From Porpolomopsis calyptriformis (taxonomy: Eukaryota > Basidiomycota > Agaricomycetes > Agaricales > Hygrophoraceae), in assembly GCA_951640195.1 (NCBI GenBank), contig OX621175.1, forward strand, positions 1,097,698 to 1,161,697: DNA of 64,000 bases, written 5' to 3'. Positions 41,199 through 51,687 of this stretch are shown one piece after another; within the stretch, counting starts at the first letter, position 1; each line of letters opens with the position of its first letter. A program made the translations under genes and the position numbers. The notes below the pieces were generated by a model that had not been told where the DNA came from, made no database searches, and saw only the letters and a program-made list of their open reading frames with translations.

Positions 41199-43700
41199 AT
41201 GTCCCTGCACCTCCCACCTGGAAACATCATGTTTCCCTCCTCTGATACTTCCCTTTCTTATTCAACAGGGACCTCCTCATTCTCTTTCTCTGATATAAGC
41301 CCAGACATGCCATTCAATTCCATGTTTACTAGAGTTAGTATGTCTAATGATGCCCCCCAGAATCTTATGAGTATTACTTCATATAAGATAATATGCATAC
41401 CATCAGGTCATGCAATCGAATACCCCATCACTTTCAGTCTCACAAATGTATCAACAACTGTTCCAAATGCAAAAAGAATTAGATCACATCAACAAAGAAA
41501 ATATAACGTTAATAGCTGAATGAAATGCATACCAGTATGTATTCTATTCAACATTTTGATTGCTCATTCACATTTTGCCAATAGAGAAGCCCTAAAAACT
41601 GTTCGTAGTTTAGTACCGCAACTTACTTCCAAGTCTAAACCCCTCAGAAATGCAAACATACCCCAATTTGTACCCAACCATTTCACCCACTCACCTGTGC
41701 AGCCTACAGACGATACCCCATGGCCAAAGGCCTCTGATTTCACAGCCAATGAATTAATCAAAATGTTCTGGTCAAAATCAAGTTGGCTAACTCACGAGAT
41801 TCGCAGAAAAGGAATAACCAGTGAAACCAACCCTGTCGCAGGTCTGAAGGCCACGAGAGGCAAACAAGGGTGAAGCCATGTGGCAGAAGGTGTTAACGTC
41901 AAGATACTTTACATTGTTGACAAACACGGAATACCAATTCATGGGTACCGAGCTGCAGCCATCTGCTCTTTGGCTCATTCCATCTGGGCTGAACTTTCAG
42001 ATACAGGGGTTGCGCCAACAAAATGGATGACTCACTGCAGTCTCCTAATCGCTAACTACTTCAAGCTCGAAATGCAAACACGTTTCAAAGAGCTCCAGCT
42101 CTGCGAGGGAGGATGGAAGGCAGAGCAAATAGCAATCGACTACTATTCATCCTGGAGGGAAGTAAGGAAGAAGAAGAGGGGTTTCAATGCAAGGGTAAAG
42201 CAGGAGGAAGACAATGGAGAGAATGCAGATGATAAAGACCACGCAGGGGCAAACTCCAATGATGAAGATGACAGTGATGATACCTCCAATGTATGCAAAC
42301 ACAAGCACCACAACAGCAACGAACTTCTTCCAGCAAAGAAAAACAAGACCGCCAACAATACCACTGGCAAATTGAATAGACCTACCCTGAAGATCAAGGT
42401 TTTCCATTTCCATTCACTTATGAGTGTGCTAACTTTTTCTTTTCAGATCAACAACCCAGTTACAAGTATAGTTCCGCTGACACCCTCACCACAGCTTGAA
42501 ACTGCCATGTCTACACCATCCGATCCCATCCAATCTACGATGTTTTCCCTGACAGAAATGGAGCCACCCAAGCCATCCAAAGATGTCATACCCACATCCC
42601 CCATGGAAAGTGACACCATTGCGTTGATACGACCCCTTGGTCCCTTGAGCTCCGGAGGACATGTTCCACATATCTACGTGATCCTCAAGACGTCTACTAC
42701 ACTGCTACGATGTCCCCGACTACGCGATTCGGCTTCCTGTCCAGCGATTTATCTCTGAACGCTTCGGATTTCTGCGAATTTCTTCGAATTCTCCAATCCT
42801 TCGATTCGCGTTCGCAGCTCATATCAAAGGATGCATCTGATAGCCAGATGTCCATTGTGTAGTTCTCCATCGTTCCCATTGACCCTTTCACTGGTGGCTT
42901 CGTTCAGAAGTCTCATCCCTTTACTATATAGCATATAAAGGGATCTTTGTTTTCACAGATATATTTACTTGTAGATATGTTTGTATCATAGAGAAGGAAG
43001 ATAGATTCCATCGTCCCACGTCTAGTCCTTCATGTTTGAGCCTCTTCGACCGCCTCTAGCACTCTAGAGAGTGCTCCGAATTTCCGATTTCTTCTATTTC
43101 TTCGATTTGCACGATTTCTTTGATAGCTCCTTTCTATTGTGCCTTCCACCATCTCTCAGGGCAGATCCCAGAGCTCAGACAGCCCCACATCGCATCAGCG
43201 TCCACACCCACATCCGTACCCAGTGAATCCACTAACATCGAGGGCCTCAAGGACAATCAAACTGCTATTGAAACGCTATCTAGTATAGTTGCCATGTCGG
43301 ATCACAATCCAAGCTCTGTTTCGATTGGTATGATCCATTTTACATTAGGTTCAAGTACTTACATCTACACAACAGGGATAGCCAAGAAGAAATGTATGAT
43401 ATGAATTCCTGCAGGCAATAGGCCAATTGAACGGGGTATGCAATTGAAGCCAACGGCAAGGTAAGTCGCCATCCTATCAACAATCTTATTTTATGACAGG
43501 CTGTTATCAAATGCAGGAATTTCTATATAGTGGAATGGTGCAAGGCAAATCCTGGGGGTACTCAAGGTCAGTTCAAGATGTACTAGGATGCCATGTCTGG
43601 TATCGACAAGAAGGTGAGTTCCTACAAACTCATTCCAATTCCCCCTTTGATTATTGCATGTTACAGAAGTTCCAGAGAGTGGAGAAAGATGCAGTCAGCT
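41199..43700 (+). pseudogene. Unknown gene downstream of Tnp2, broken
   Basis: Sense frames follow the transposase: 41199-41519, then 41520-42398 (open except one TGA at 41871) and, after a 48-nt intron (42399-42446, GTTTTC..TTTCAG), to about 42624. Notable parts are KILYIVDKHGIPIHGYRA, LAHSIWAELSDTG, LQLCEGGWKAEQIAIDYY, a KKKRGF basic patch and an acidic Asp/Glu-rich run. A D-related LTR fragment splits it at 42625. Further exon-like pieces (43150-43330 and 43390-43460) with GT-AG borders follow. Similar proteins are, from memory, common beside Tnp2 genes in Agaricomycetes; role unknown. Confidence 0.5.
42625..43125 (+). repeat. D-related LTR fragment
   Basis: Begins TGATACGACCCCTTGGTCCC, close to the D LTR start, and has a TATA (GCATATAAAGGG, about 42931) and a CTAGA-rich, ATTTC-rich tail. 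The right end is not clear and no exact target duplication was found. Confidence 0.5.
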
Positions 43701-44169
43701 TTATTTTGTTTTTTATCATATTGGATATTAACGACAATCATTTTCTCTTGTAGAGAGCTTTGGGTACGGGGGGACCATTGACCTAGCGCACACACGCACT
43801 CATACACACACACACATTGTGGGATTTCCATCAGCTGACTGTAATGTAGGAGCAGGGGATGGGAGAGATGGGAGGCAGAGGCAGAGCAAGCAATGGAAGG
43901 GATAGGAATGTAAGCAAGTAGACAGGGAGGGGGAATCCAGGCGGCAATCAGGTCCAACTGCAATGGAATGTACTTATATCACTGTGAATTGTTGTGAATC
44001 AAATGGACTGGTCCTGAAGCAATTGATATGGATTGATTCAGATCAAATTAAACACTAGAAATGGATAAGAATGTTGGGAAATCAAAGTAAATACGTTCGG
44101 ATCGATTGTCTACTCAATTTTGTGATTCTTACTCATTCACACCAATTGTATCAAACTGACCAAATGTCA
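43701..44169. other. Gap with CA microsatellite
   Basis: No supported gene. A CA/CG-type dinucleotide run is at about 43788-43816 and a purine-rich stretch with AGGGGATGGGAGAG follows. Confidence 0.5.
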
Positions 44170-45904
44170 ATCGATCCGAATCAAGTCATTTCTCACTGGG
44201 TATGAGCCCTGAGCTCCAAATGCTATAACCCACCAGCAACACGAGAACCCCATGATAAGCCATGTCATCCCACAGCACCAGAATCATCCACATCCACATC
44301 ACCCTTGATGGAACCAACTTCCATGCCTGGAAACTAAAAATCGAAGCAGCACTATGAGCATGCCAATTATGGAATATAACCAAAGGCACTAAAAAGTTAC
44401 CAACAGATGCAACACAAGCCAAAGCCTGGCATGGGAAAAGCCAAGATGCACTAGCCCAAATCATCCTCAGCATGGCCAATACCCACATCAACATAATCAG
44501 TTCAGCTACCACAGCAGCAGAGGCATGGATCATGATCCTGGATGAATTCCAACCCAAAAGCCTTGTAACATGAGCCATCACCCTCCAAGCCCTCTGGAGC
44601 CAAAAGTACACAGACAGAAATGACTGTCACAAATCTGAAATTTGAGACATAAGATTGAGCATGCTTGTGGCTATCTCTCATGAATGTCAAGCAGATTCTA
44701 GCTGATCACATGTAATATGGTATATATACTGGGAACAACTGAACTGGGTAAGTCTGGTTCTGCAACATTTTGGTGTAGTGGTTTACACTGTTGCCAAGAA
44801 GTACATGTTCCCAGTGCAATTCTTAATAAGAACTGGACTTCACATGTGGTTGAGAGTTCCAATCCTTCACACATCAGAATTAAAGTCCCTATAAGATAAT
44901 TCTGATATGCACATATGCTTGCATTACAAAAGGACATATGTGATTGGTCAAGGCTACCCTGACCTCTAACAAGATGTATCTGAGTATTGAAGGTCTCCCT
45001 AACTCTGTTGAGTATGGTCCCTCTGATTACTGCAGCTCTGACTTGAGGACCTCAAGTATAAATAAGCCAAGGTGTGTTTGATTGCCATTATCCCAGAGCT
45101 TAAAGATAGGGTGTTGTAGACTATTGATGATGCTGATGTAAAAGGATCAGTCACTCTACATGAGTGTGTGGAGTTTGCTATGAATGCAGTAGCTGGATTT
45201 GGCCCTAGATAGCTACCTCTATGCTGAGCGCTGGCTGTCCCTGATAGACCTTGTCCAAATCAAGGATTATGTGAAGGCTGATGGATCTCACCCAAAGTGT
45301 TATGCTGAGATGGCAGTAGACTACTGGACTACTAGTATTGCTATTCCCTCAGCCTCTGACAGGTGTCTTATATGTACCAGTTGGACTGGAGTGCTAGTTC
45401 CATACACTACTGGATTGGTGGTACCCAGTAATGTCTGGGACCAACATTCATAAAGTAGAGGTGAGTGTCATGAATCTGAAATTTGAGACATGAGATCAAG
45501 CACACTTGTGGCCATCTCTCATAAATGTCAAGCAGATTCTAGCTGATCATGTGTAATATAGTATATATACTGGGAACAACCGAACTGGGTAAGTCCAGTT
45601 CTGCAATGTTTTGGTGTAGTGGTTTACACCATTGCCAAGAAGTGCATGTTGCTAGTGCAATTCTTAATAACAACATGCATGTCCACATAACATGTATACA
45701 TGAACTCCAAGATGAAGCAGTCACCACTAGCACAACCATAGATGATGAAACCCTCCTAATGTGCCTAATAGCATCCCTCCCAGCCTCCTAGACACCCTTA
45801 ATCAGCTTACTCAGCTACAAAAACCTATCGTTCGCTAACCTAGTATCTAGAATCCTTAGTGAAGATGCCTATCGCTCTACCCTAGGTGCACCAAAGGAGG
45901 ATAC
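44170..45904 (+). pseudogene. gag: Ty1/Copia-type gag fragment, split by a short LTR element
   Basis: The left part reads LDGTNFHAWKLKIEAAL, QLWNITKGTKKLP, ALAQIILSMANTHINI and TAAEAWIMILDEFQPKS (44300-44620), the usual copia gag (UBN2-like) pattern. After the insert at 44625-45672 it resumes with CIHELQDEAVTTSTTIDDE, LIASLPAS and LSFANLVSRILSED (45700-45890). Three stops interrupt it. It ends at the 3' LTR of element E. No copia pol is seen. Confidence 0.75.
44625..45672 (+). mobile_element. 1-kb LTR element (TRIM-like) nested in copia gag
   Basis: Two 207-bp direct repeats (44625-44831 and 45466-45672), each starting TGTCA(C/T) and ending AATAA(C/G)A, flank 634 bases without a usable ORF. 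Each repeat has a TATA (GTATATATACTGGG). TGGACTTCACATGTGG follows the left repeat and could be a primer site; AAAGTAGAGGTGAG precedes the right repeat as a purine tract. The copia gag frame rejoins across it. Target duplication is unclear. Confidence 0.7.
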
Positions 45905-46273
45905 TGTTATGATTCGATAGTTGAAGGTTTTACTTCTTGCATTGGAGGGGCTGATGAGGAATATGGATTTGACTAAAGAGTGAGGGAGCTAACTAGGAAT
46001 TGAACTTAACCTACTGACTAGAGGTCAGGCTTTATATACTAACTACCTGAGTCAGCATGAGTCAGTTGTATGGATGATTACAAAGCGGAATTCAGAATGT
46101 GACTAGTGAAGAGTCACAAAAGGAATGAAGGAAATGGAATATGACTCGTGAAGAGTTGGAAGGAGAATACATGTGACTAGTCTCTATATATAAATTGGTA
46201 AGATGGAAGGATAAACGGAAGTGAGACTAATCAAGTATGACTAAATGAAAAAATGAAAAAAGTATCTGTGACA
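45905..46273 (-). repeat. 3' LTR of E
   Basis: On the minus strand it reads TGTCACAGATAC..ATCATAACA, 369 bp, with a TATATATAGAG box (about 46190) and follows the tract TTTTAGTGTGGGTGTA. Left neighbour is copia gag. Confidence 0.75.
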
Positions 46274-46351
46274 TACACCCACACTAAAAGGAATTTTGTC
46301 CTGAAATTTGAGGCAGCATTTGAGAGTGTTGATGGGTGTGGAGGAGGGGAA

Positions 46352-47186
46352 GGACTAGGATAAGTCCTTGTTGGAAATGGTGGTCGACAGGGAAATAATG
46401 TCAGCTGGGGAAGTGTCATTGTCATTGGGGATGGTGATGGGGTTTGACGATGAACTGGGGGGAATGATAAGTGGACCTGGGAAAACCGGGGGAGTGTTAC
46501 ATCCCAGTTCCGATGAACTCTGATGAATTCCGATGAACTCCGACAACTCCGAACACTCCGTACTTTTCACATGTTTCCTACTTATGACGTCCTCTGTCAT
46601 CACTATGTCTCAGATATAATTATCTAGCAGGTATATAAGTACTGCATTTTTTCCCCTGTATCTGTAGACAGAATATCGACTAAGTCCCATCATTTATCCA
46701 TCTCCGATCTCCAAATTCAACTCCGAAACTTCGAACCTAACAGGGAGCAGGGGAATCGAGATGGGGAAGTACCTTTGCAACTTCCTTGTGTTTTGCCTCC
46801 CAGTATTTGGCTTGTTCTTGCCAATACCTACTCGTTCTCTTCTCCTGATCCAAACCTAACCATTGATTGTACAACTCTTTGTTCAGTCTCGCGATTTCAC
46901 TCTTATAGTAATCGACATCCTTCTTCAGTGACTCAATAATTTGCTCAGGTGGGATGGGTGGTGCAATGATTTTGTCTGGCCACATGGTGAGGGCCCAATT
47001 TCGTGTGTGGCAATTGTGTTGCCAGAGTTGTCCAGCAAGCTCAGCTTCTCCGTAGGTGGATGAGGTGGAAGTGAGCGGAGGGGGAGTGCGATGAGGGGGT
47101 TGTCCTCCAGTGGACATGTGAGGAGTGCGGGGTGGACGACCACTGGTAGATTTGCGAGCAGTTTGATGAGTGCATTCAGCAGGCAT
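46352..47186 (-). pseudogene. Post-pol coiled-coil ORF of E, split by a solo LTR
   Basis: ATG at 47186 (MPAECTHQTARKSTSGRP) opens a Pro/Ser-rich head, then IIESLKKDVDYYKSEIARLN and the paired motif SRYWQEQAKYWEAKH in a coiled coil, ending at the solo LTR (46742). Past the LTR the frame goes on with PVFPGPLIIPPSSSSNP to a stop near 46354, giving about 195 codons without any other stop, close to C1's 195. It starts about 120 bases after the pol stop. Apart from the insertion this is the best preserved of the three. Confidence 0.7.
46495..46742 (+). repeat. Solo LTR in post-pol ORF of E
   Basis: 248 bp, TGTTACATCCC..CCTAACA, flanked by exact 5-bp duplications GGGAG (46490-46494 and 46743-46747). 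It has a TATA (GGTATATAAGTACTG, about 46630). No matching full element is in the window. Confidence 0.85.
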
Positions 47187-47309
47187 AGCGATGTTGATTC
47201 TGAGGGGAGAGGATAAAGACGAAAGAGATTATAAGGACCAGTCGGAGTTTGGAAAGGGTGATGAAAGTGAAAACTTTAAAAGAGGGGAGTTGATACCATG
47301 AAAGAGTGG

Positions 47310-49026
47310 CTAAGTCACTGTTTGAATTGATTGTTCATATTCTAGAATCTGCTCTTTCGCATGGAGGAGATTCTTCTTCGGTTCCCAAGTTGCTTCTTCA
47401 ATAGGATAGCCAACCCATTTGACTAAATACGTGCGACATCAAGTAGACCTATGATGCTGAAGGATTTGTTTGACCTCATATTCTTCCTTCTCTTGAATAA
47501 TATCTGGAGGTGGGCGGAGATTATTGTCCACTTCTTCTGGATGGAGATCGGAGTTAATGTTAGTGGGTCTTAGGAGTGAAACATGAAAGACATCGTGTAT
47601 TCTCCAGGAGATAGGGAGGGCCAGGCAATAAGAAACTTTTCCAATTCTTTCTAGAATTTTGAAAGGTCCGGTGCGTCGGACATCGAGTTTGAGAGTTGGA
47701 TGACCTGTCTTTAAGTTACGTGTATCAAGATAAACAAATTGACCTATTTGGAGTTGGGTATCTTTCCGTTTGCGATCTGCAAAGTGCTTCATGGTTTTGG
47801 CCATTGTCTTTAGGGCTTTTGCAGCTTCTTCATGGGCTTCTGTGAGATGATCGTGGAAGGCGTCTGCTGTGGGATTAGAAGTAGAAGTCACAGGGATAGA
47901 TGGGATGAAAGGATGTTGACCAGTATCGAGATAGAAGGGAGTGTGTTTCATCAAGGAGTGTTGTCAGTTGTTGTACACAAATTCAGCTGGGGATAGCCAG
48001 TTGGACCAATCATCTTGCATAAAGTTTGTATATAAACAAAGGTATTGTTCAAGTTCTTGATTGGTGCGTTCCATTTGACCATCAGTTTGGGGATGATAGG
48101 CAGTGGATAAACCAGAAATGATTCCCAAATGAGTATTGAGAGCTTTCACGAATTTGGAAGTGAATTGAGTTCCTCAATCGGTTATGATCTTCTTTGGCCA
48201 ACCATGATGTTTCCATACATTGTCCCTAAAGAGTTTTGTGACTCCTTCTGCTGAAATATTTGAAGTCGTTGGAATAAAATGAGCGTGTTTGGTGAAGCGA
48301 TCGACAATGACTAAGACAGCATCATAGCCAGATGATTGGGGGAGTTCCACAATTAGATCGGCAGTGATTTCTTCCCAAGGTCAAGACGAAGGGGGAATGG
48401 GTTCTAGGAGACCTGCAGGTTTCGAAGGATAGAGCTTGACTTGTTGGCAGGTCAGACAGGATGATACAAATACATGGATATCAGGGGCAGCACTACTCCA
48501 GGTGTAGTTCTGCAACACAAGCTCACATGTCTTCTCGATTCTGGGATGGCCTCCATGGGGTAGGGAGTGGGTCAATCGAATTATCTCTGTGTGTAGCGAT
48601 ACATCTGCTGGCATGACAATATGATCTCCTGCATCTCTCACAATTCCATCAGTGAAGGAGTAGCCAGAAGAGGGATCAGATAATTTGATGCGAATGTCCT
48701 CTGGAATTTGGTTAAAGTCAGGGAAATGAAGTCTTGATATGAAGGAGGGTTCGGACATAGAAATGATAGCATTGATGAAACATTCGGGAGGAAGGAGGGC
48801 TTAACCTTCTAGTTCTTCCTTTTCTGTACAACAGTGGTTGGGTCAGCGAGAGAGTCCATTGGCTTTGTTTTTGACTCCAGGGGAGTACTCGATCTTGAAG
48901 TCAAATCTGCCTAAGAATTCCATCCATCATACTTGTCATCTGGAGAGGGATCTGTTCTGCATGAAGTACTTGAGCGCTAAATTGTCTGTCTTTATCAGTA
49001 CAGTATCCCTTGCGCCTTCTAAAATC
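47310..49026 (-). pseudogene. pol: pol of E (RNase H end, integrase, chromodomain)
   Basis: Read right to left: TDNLALKYFMQNRSLS, FKIEYSPGVKNKANGLSR, then MSEPSFISRL.. (48758), HSLPHGGHPRIEKT and CLTCQQVKLYP (zinc region), a core with stops, [20 protein letters not shown] (48110), the C-terminal part with RRTGPFKILERIGKVSY and HDVFHVSLLRPT, and a chromodomain YLVKWVGYPIEEATWEPK after a TGA (47440), ending TAG at 47310. It resembles A1 throughout the C-terminal half, so A and E are related chromovirus families. Confidence 0.85.
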
Positions 49027-50439
49027 ATTTACCCTGTAAGGATTGTTGGGGAAGTGATTGGGGAACTTGATTTCCAGTCGTCAAATAATCCTAGACCAGA
49101 GCTTAGGTTGGAATCCTCAGATGAAAGCACAACTTTGTTCCGCTTCGGAGATTCTATTCTTCAATCGCAGGAATTTAGTGATCGCAAGGAATGATCGGAA
49201 ATACGCTCTGAGTTCATTCATGTTCATGATTCCTAGTCAAAGCTATTCTCTGACTATCTTGTCCATATCGGCAATGGACCACTTTCGATCGTCTTCCGAT
49301 CCTGGGTAAAGCTTATAGATGGCGGCAATGAATTCATCAAACATATGTCCAGTTTGGAACTCTGTTTGGTATTCCCAGAGTTCGGACGTATTGATGTTGA
49401 CATATTTGCAGGCATAGGTCTTCTTAGCATCGTCATCGTTGATGCTACAGTTAGCGAAGAGACCTCTAAGGTTTTGAAAGTATCTTCGAAGTTCTCAAGG
49501 TTGTTTGGGGTTGAACTTCGGGGCAGTTGAGTGACCATGAGCAGGCATAACTAGAGTTGGTGGAGTCATCATAGTTGTTGTAGAAATTGAGGATAATGAT
49601 GAAAGGGATATAGTAGAGGATGGTTCATCGGGTGAATTAGGATTTTCTATCGAAGTTGAGTTTTGATTTATTTGGGAGAGGGGAAGTGTTAGTTGGGTTG
49701 GATTGATGTTCTAAGTGAATCTATCTCATAAGGTTGTGCTTCGAGTGACTCAATTGTGTGTCGGGAATGGCAGTTTGAAGGACTGAGTCGAAGGAATCTT
49801 TTAAGATTTATTAGTGGGCCCTCGCAGTGGGCTCCAAAATGATACATCTGCTTCATGTATGAGAACCAAACACAGAACAAGGTGCGAGGATGACTATAAA
49901 GAGTCTCGACACAGTCTATAATCCATGATCATGGAAAGGGAGTCTTCAATCATTTGCGAACATGATTGATCAGGGAATCAGAAGAATCAGAAGAGGAAGT
50001 CGAGAGGAAGTCTTAGAAGATCTAGACTCAAGAACAAAAGAGAAGCGAATATCTAACTTGTTGGATCACTAGCTACAACATACAGTATATATATCTTCTA
50101 GTACAAGGATCCCTTTGAATGTATATGATAAAAGGGGAGCCTCTCTAATGATCTAAGGGGAAAGTAGTGAATGGGAATGAAGAAGTTGAATGAAAAAGGA
50201 GAAATAGAAGAGAATTGATGCCTTTGAATAGTGTCTTCCCTTTGATATATAAGCATTCATTCGTGTTCGGAAAGCTTTGATTGCATTTGGAGAGTTCGAT
50301 GATTCTCGAACTCATTTGGGACGTTCAGGAGCTATTGAGAGTGTTCAGGGAGTTCGTGTTTGTTTTTGAAGGACTTGATAGGCATCTAGTATTCGTATAG
50401 TTGAATATATGGTGCTCAGGGGATGGAGGGGTCGTATCA
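49027..50439 (-). mobile_element. D-family fragment D2: 5' LTR and gag, fused to E
   Basis: 5' LTR at 49840-50439 (TGATACGACCCC..GTATCA read on minus), primer site TTGGAGCCCACTGCGAGGG next to it, then gag with WEYQTEFQTGHMF, IAAIYKLYPGSED and NPYRVND. The gag stops in mid-domain at 49027, where E RNase H coding (LEGARDTVL) begins on the same strand. Several TGA codons break gag. Confidence 0.85.
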
Positions 50440-50760
50440 ATGTACAAGAGGTACCCTTTATATACTGACTACTTATCGTATGAGTTAGTGTGACATAACA
50501 TGTGTTAGAGATAAGAGTGAGTCATCATGATCAATGACAAATCATAAAGGGATGAAACAAGAACAGAAATGAAATGAGTCCACATATGGTTAAAGTAATG
50601 GGGAATCCCAATGAAAGATTGTGGGGAATCCCAAGATGAGATAAAGGTTTACATGTGATATGATAAGATAAAGGAGAAAAATTACAACCGTGATAGGGGT
50701 GAGAAGGGAGTTGGGGATGTCCAAGAGAGGGATGTCGAAGGTTGCTCCCTGTCCACAGGG
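50440..50760 (-). repeat. A-like LTR fragment
   Basis: The reverse strand matches the A1 3' LTR (TTGTAATTTT block, two GGGATTCCCCA words, the AGTATATAAAGGGTAC TATA region). It is cut on the left by the D2 LTR and on the right joins the F protease segment. Confidence 0.6.
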
Positions 50761-50787
50761 GTGATCATTGTTTAGGTTGTTCTGGGA

Positions 50788-51285
50788 TCATTCCAATATG
50801 CGGGAGTGGATGATGTTGTTTGGGGGAGTTAGGGAAGCAGAGGTTGTGTGTGGGGAAACAGATACATTGTTAGGTGTGGACGGTGTCAGTGGAATCAAAG
50901 CTTGGTGAGAGATAGAACCTGAGAGTACAGATGGCAAGGGTGTGGAAACCGGAACAGGGGTTTGGGTATAATCTGTACTCTCAACATTTAAAAACCCATA
51001 GGGATGAGTTTCTTGTTGGGCTTCCAGGCTTGTGGTCATGTGGACACTTTAATCCTCTTTCTGGTATTGGGATGTGTGATGTTGATGTGTTGTGAGCCAT
51101 CCGGTTCGATCCTGCTATCTAGGTTCATGAGGAGATAGAAACGCTGTCCAAGAATCATGTTGCAAGGTAGTTTCTCCACTACCTGCACCTGCATGTAGAA
51201 GGTACAGGGTCCAATAACAACTAGGAGGTTTTTAAGAACTCCTAGGGTGGGGGCAATGGTGGAGTGTGATGACTCCATGTGCATG
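50788..51285 (-). pseudogene. Protease (second half) and linker of F
   Basis: Reads HMESSHSTIAPTLGVLKNLL, FYMQVQVVEKLPCNMILGQR and INITHPNTRKRIKV, the middle and end of a retropepsin-like domain (ILGQRF equals the usual ILGxPF/LLGRPF), then after a frame change a Ser/Thr/Pro-rich linker ending at 50788. The catalytic first half is across B2 at 58513-58678. It belongs to the same lineage as the D1 protease (LLGRPFDIL). Confidence 0.75.
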
Positions 51286-51654
51286 TGTTATATCGGCAGT
51301 CGATATCTCAGGTTGCTTGGATGAGGGACAACGAAGAGGCTAGCGCATAAACTAGCGGTGACAACATTGAAGGACGAAAACTGGGTATGTACAAGCATTC
51401 TGTACACTACTTATATCTACCCAGGTCTGGGCTGTGATTGTGATAACCATGGCGACGATCCATAGAATGGCTAACTAATGCGCAGCACTGTATAGCCTTG
51501 TGCAGCTACTGTGGAGCACGTCTTCATTGGCCAATGGTGTTATCACCTCCAATCTATGAAGAGATAAGATGAAAGATTAGATGAGGAGAAAGATAAGATT
51601 AGATAAGATCAAAAAGGAAAGTTGGTGAGATGACAAAATGAAGTAGCTGTAACA
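51286..51654 (-). repeat. 3' LTR of B2
   Basis: 369 bp, TGTTACAGCTAC..GATATAACA on minus, preceded (right side) by purine tract GAAGAGAGGGTGA. It matches the 5' LTR at 58139-58507 and carries the same GAAGGACGAAAACT (51369-51382). Confidence 0.95.
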
Positions 51655-51687
51655 TCACCCTCTCTTCAAATTCGCGTCCACGCAATG

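Larger units (their letters stand above)
45905..49026 (-). mobile_element. Ty3/Gypsy chromovirus E, 5'-truncated
   Basis: From right to left: end of RNase H, integrase, chromodomain (stop 47310), post-pol ORF, a purine tract AGTGTGGGTGTA and a 369-bp 3' LTR (45905-46273). A solo LTR (46495-46742) splits the post-pol ORF. The right end is an abrupt join at 49026/49027 to a D-family gag. Confidence 0.85.

Noticed and set aside
43780..43820. CA dinucleotide run as a meaningful signal.
   Set aside because: Short, imperfect and not repeated elsewhere; treated as a simple microsatellite.
44760..44900. tRNA-like or SINE head: TGGTGTAGTGGTTT with GAGAGTTCCAATCC downstream.
   Set aside because: The A-box-like part is inside a 207-bp repeat present twice, while the B-box-like part follows only one copy. 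No cloverleaf could be drawn, so an LTR element explains it better.
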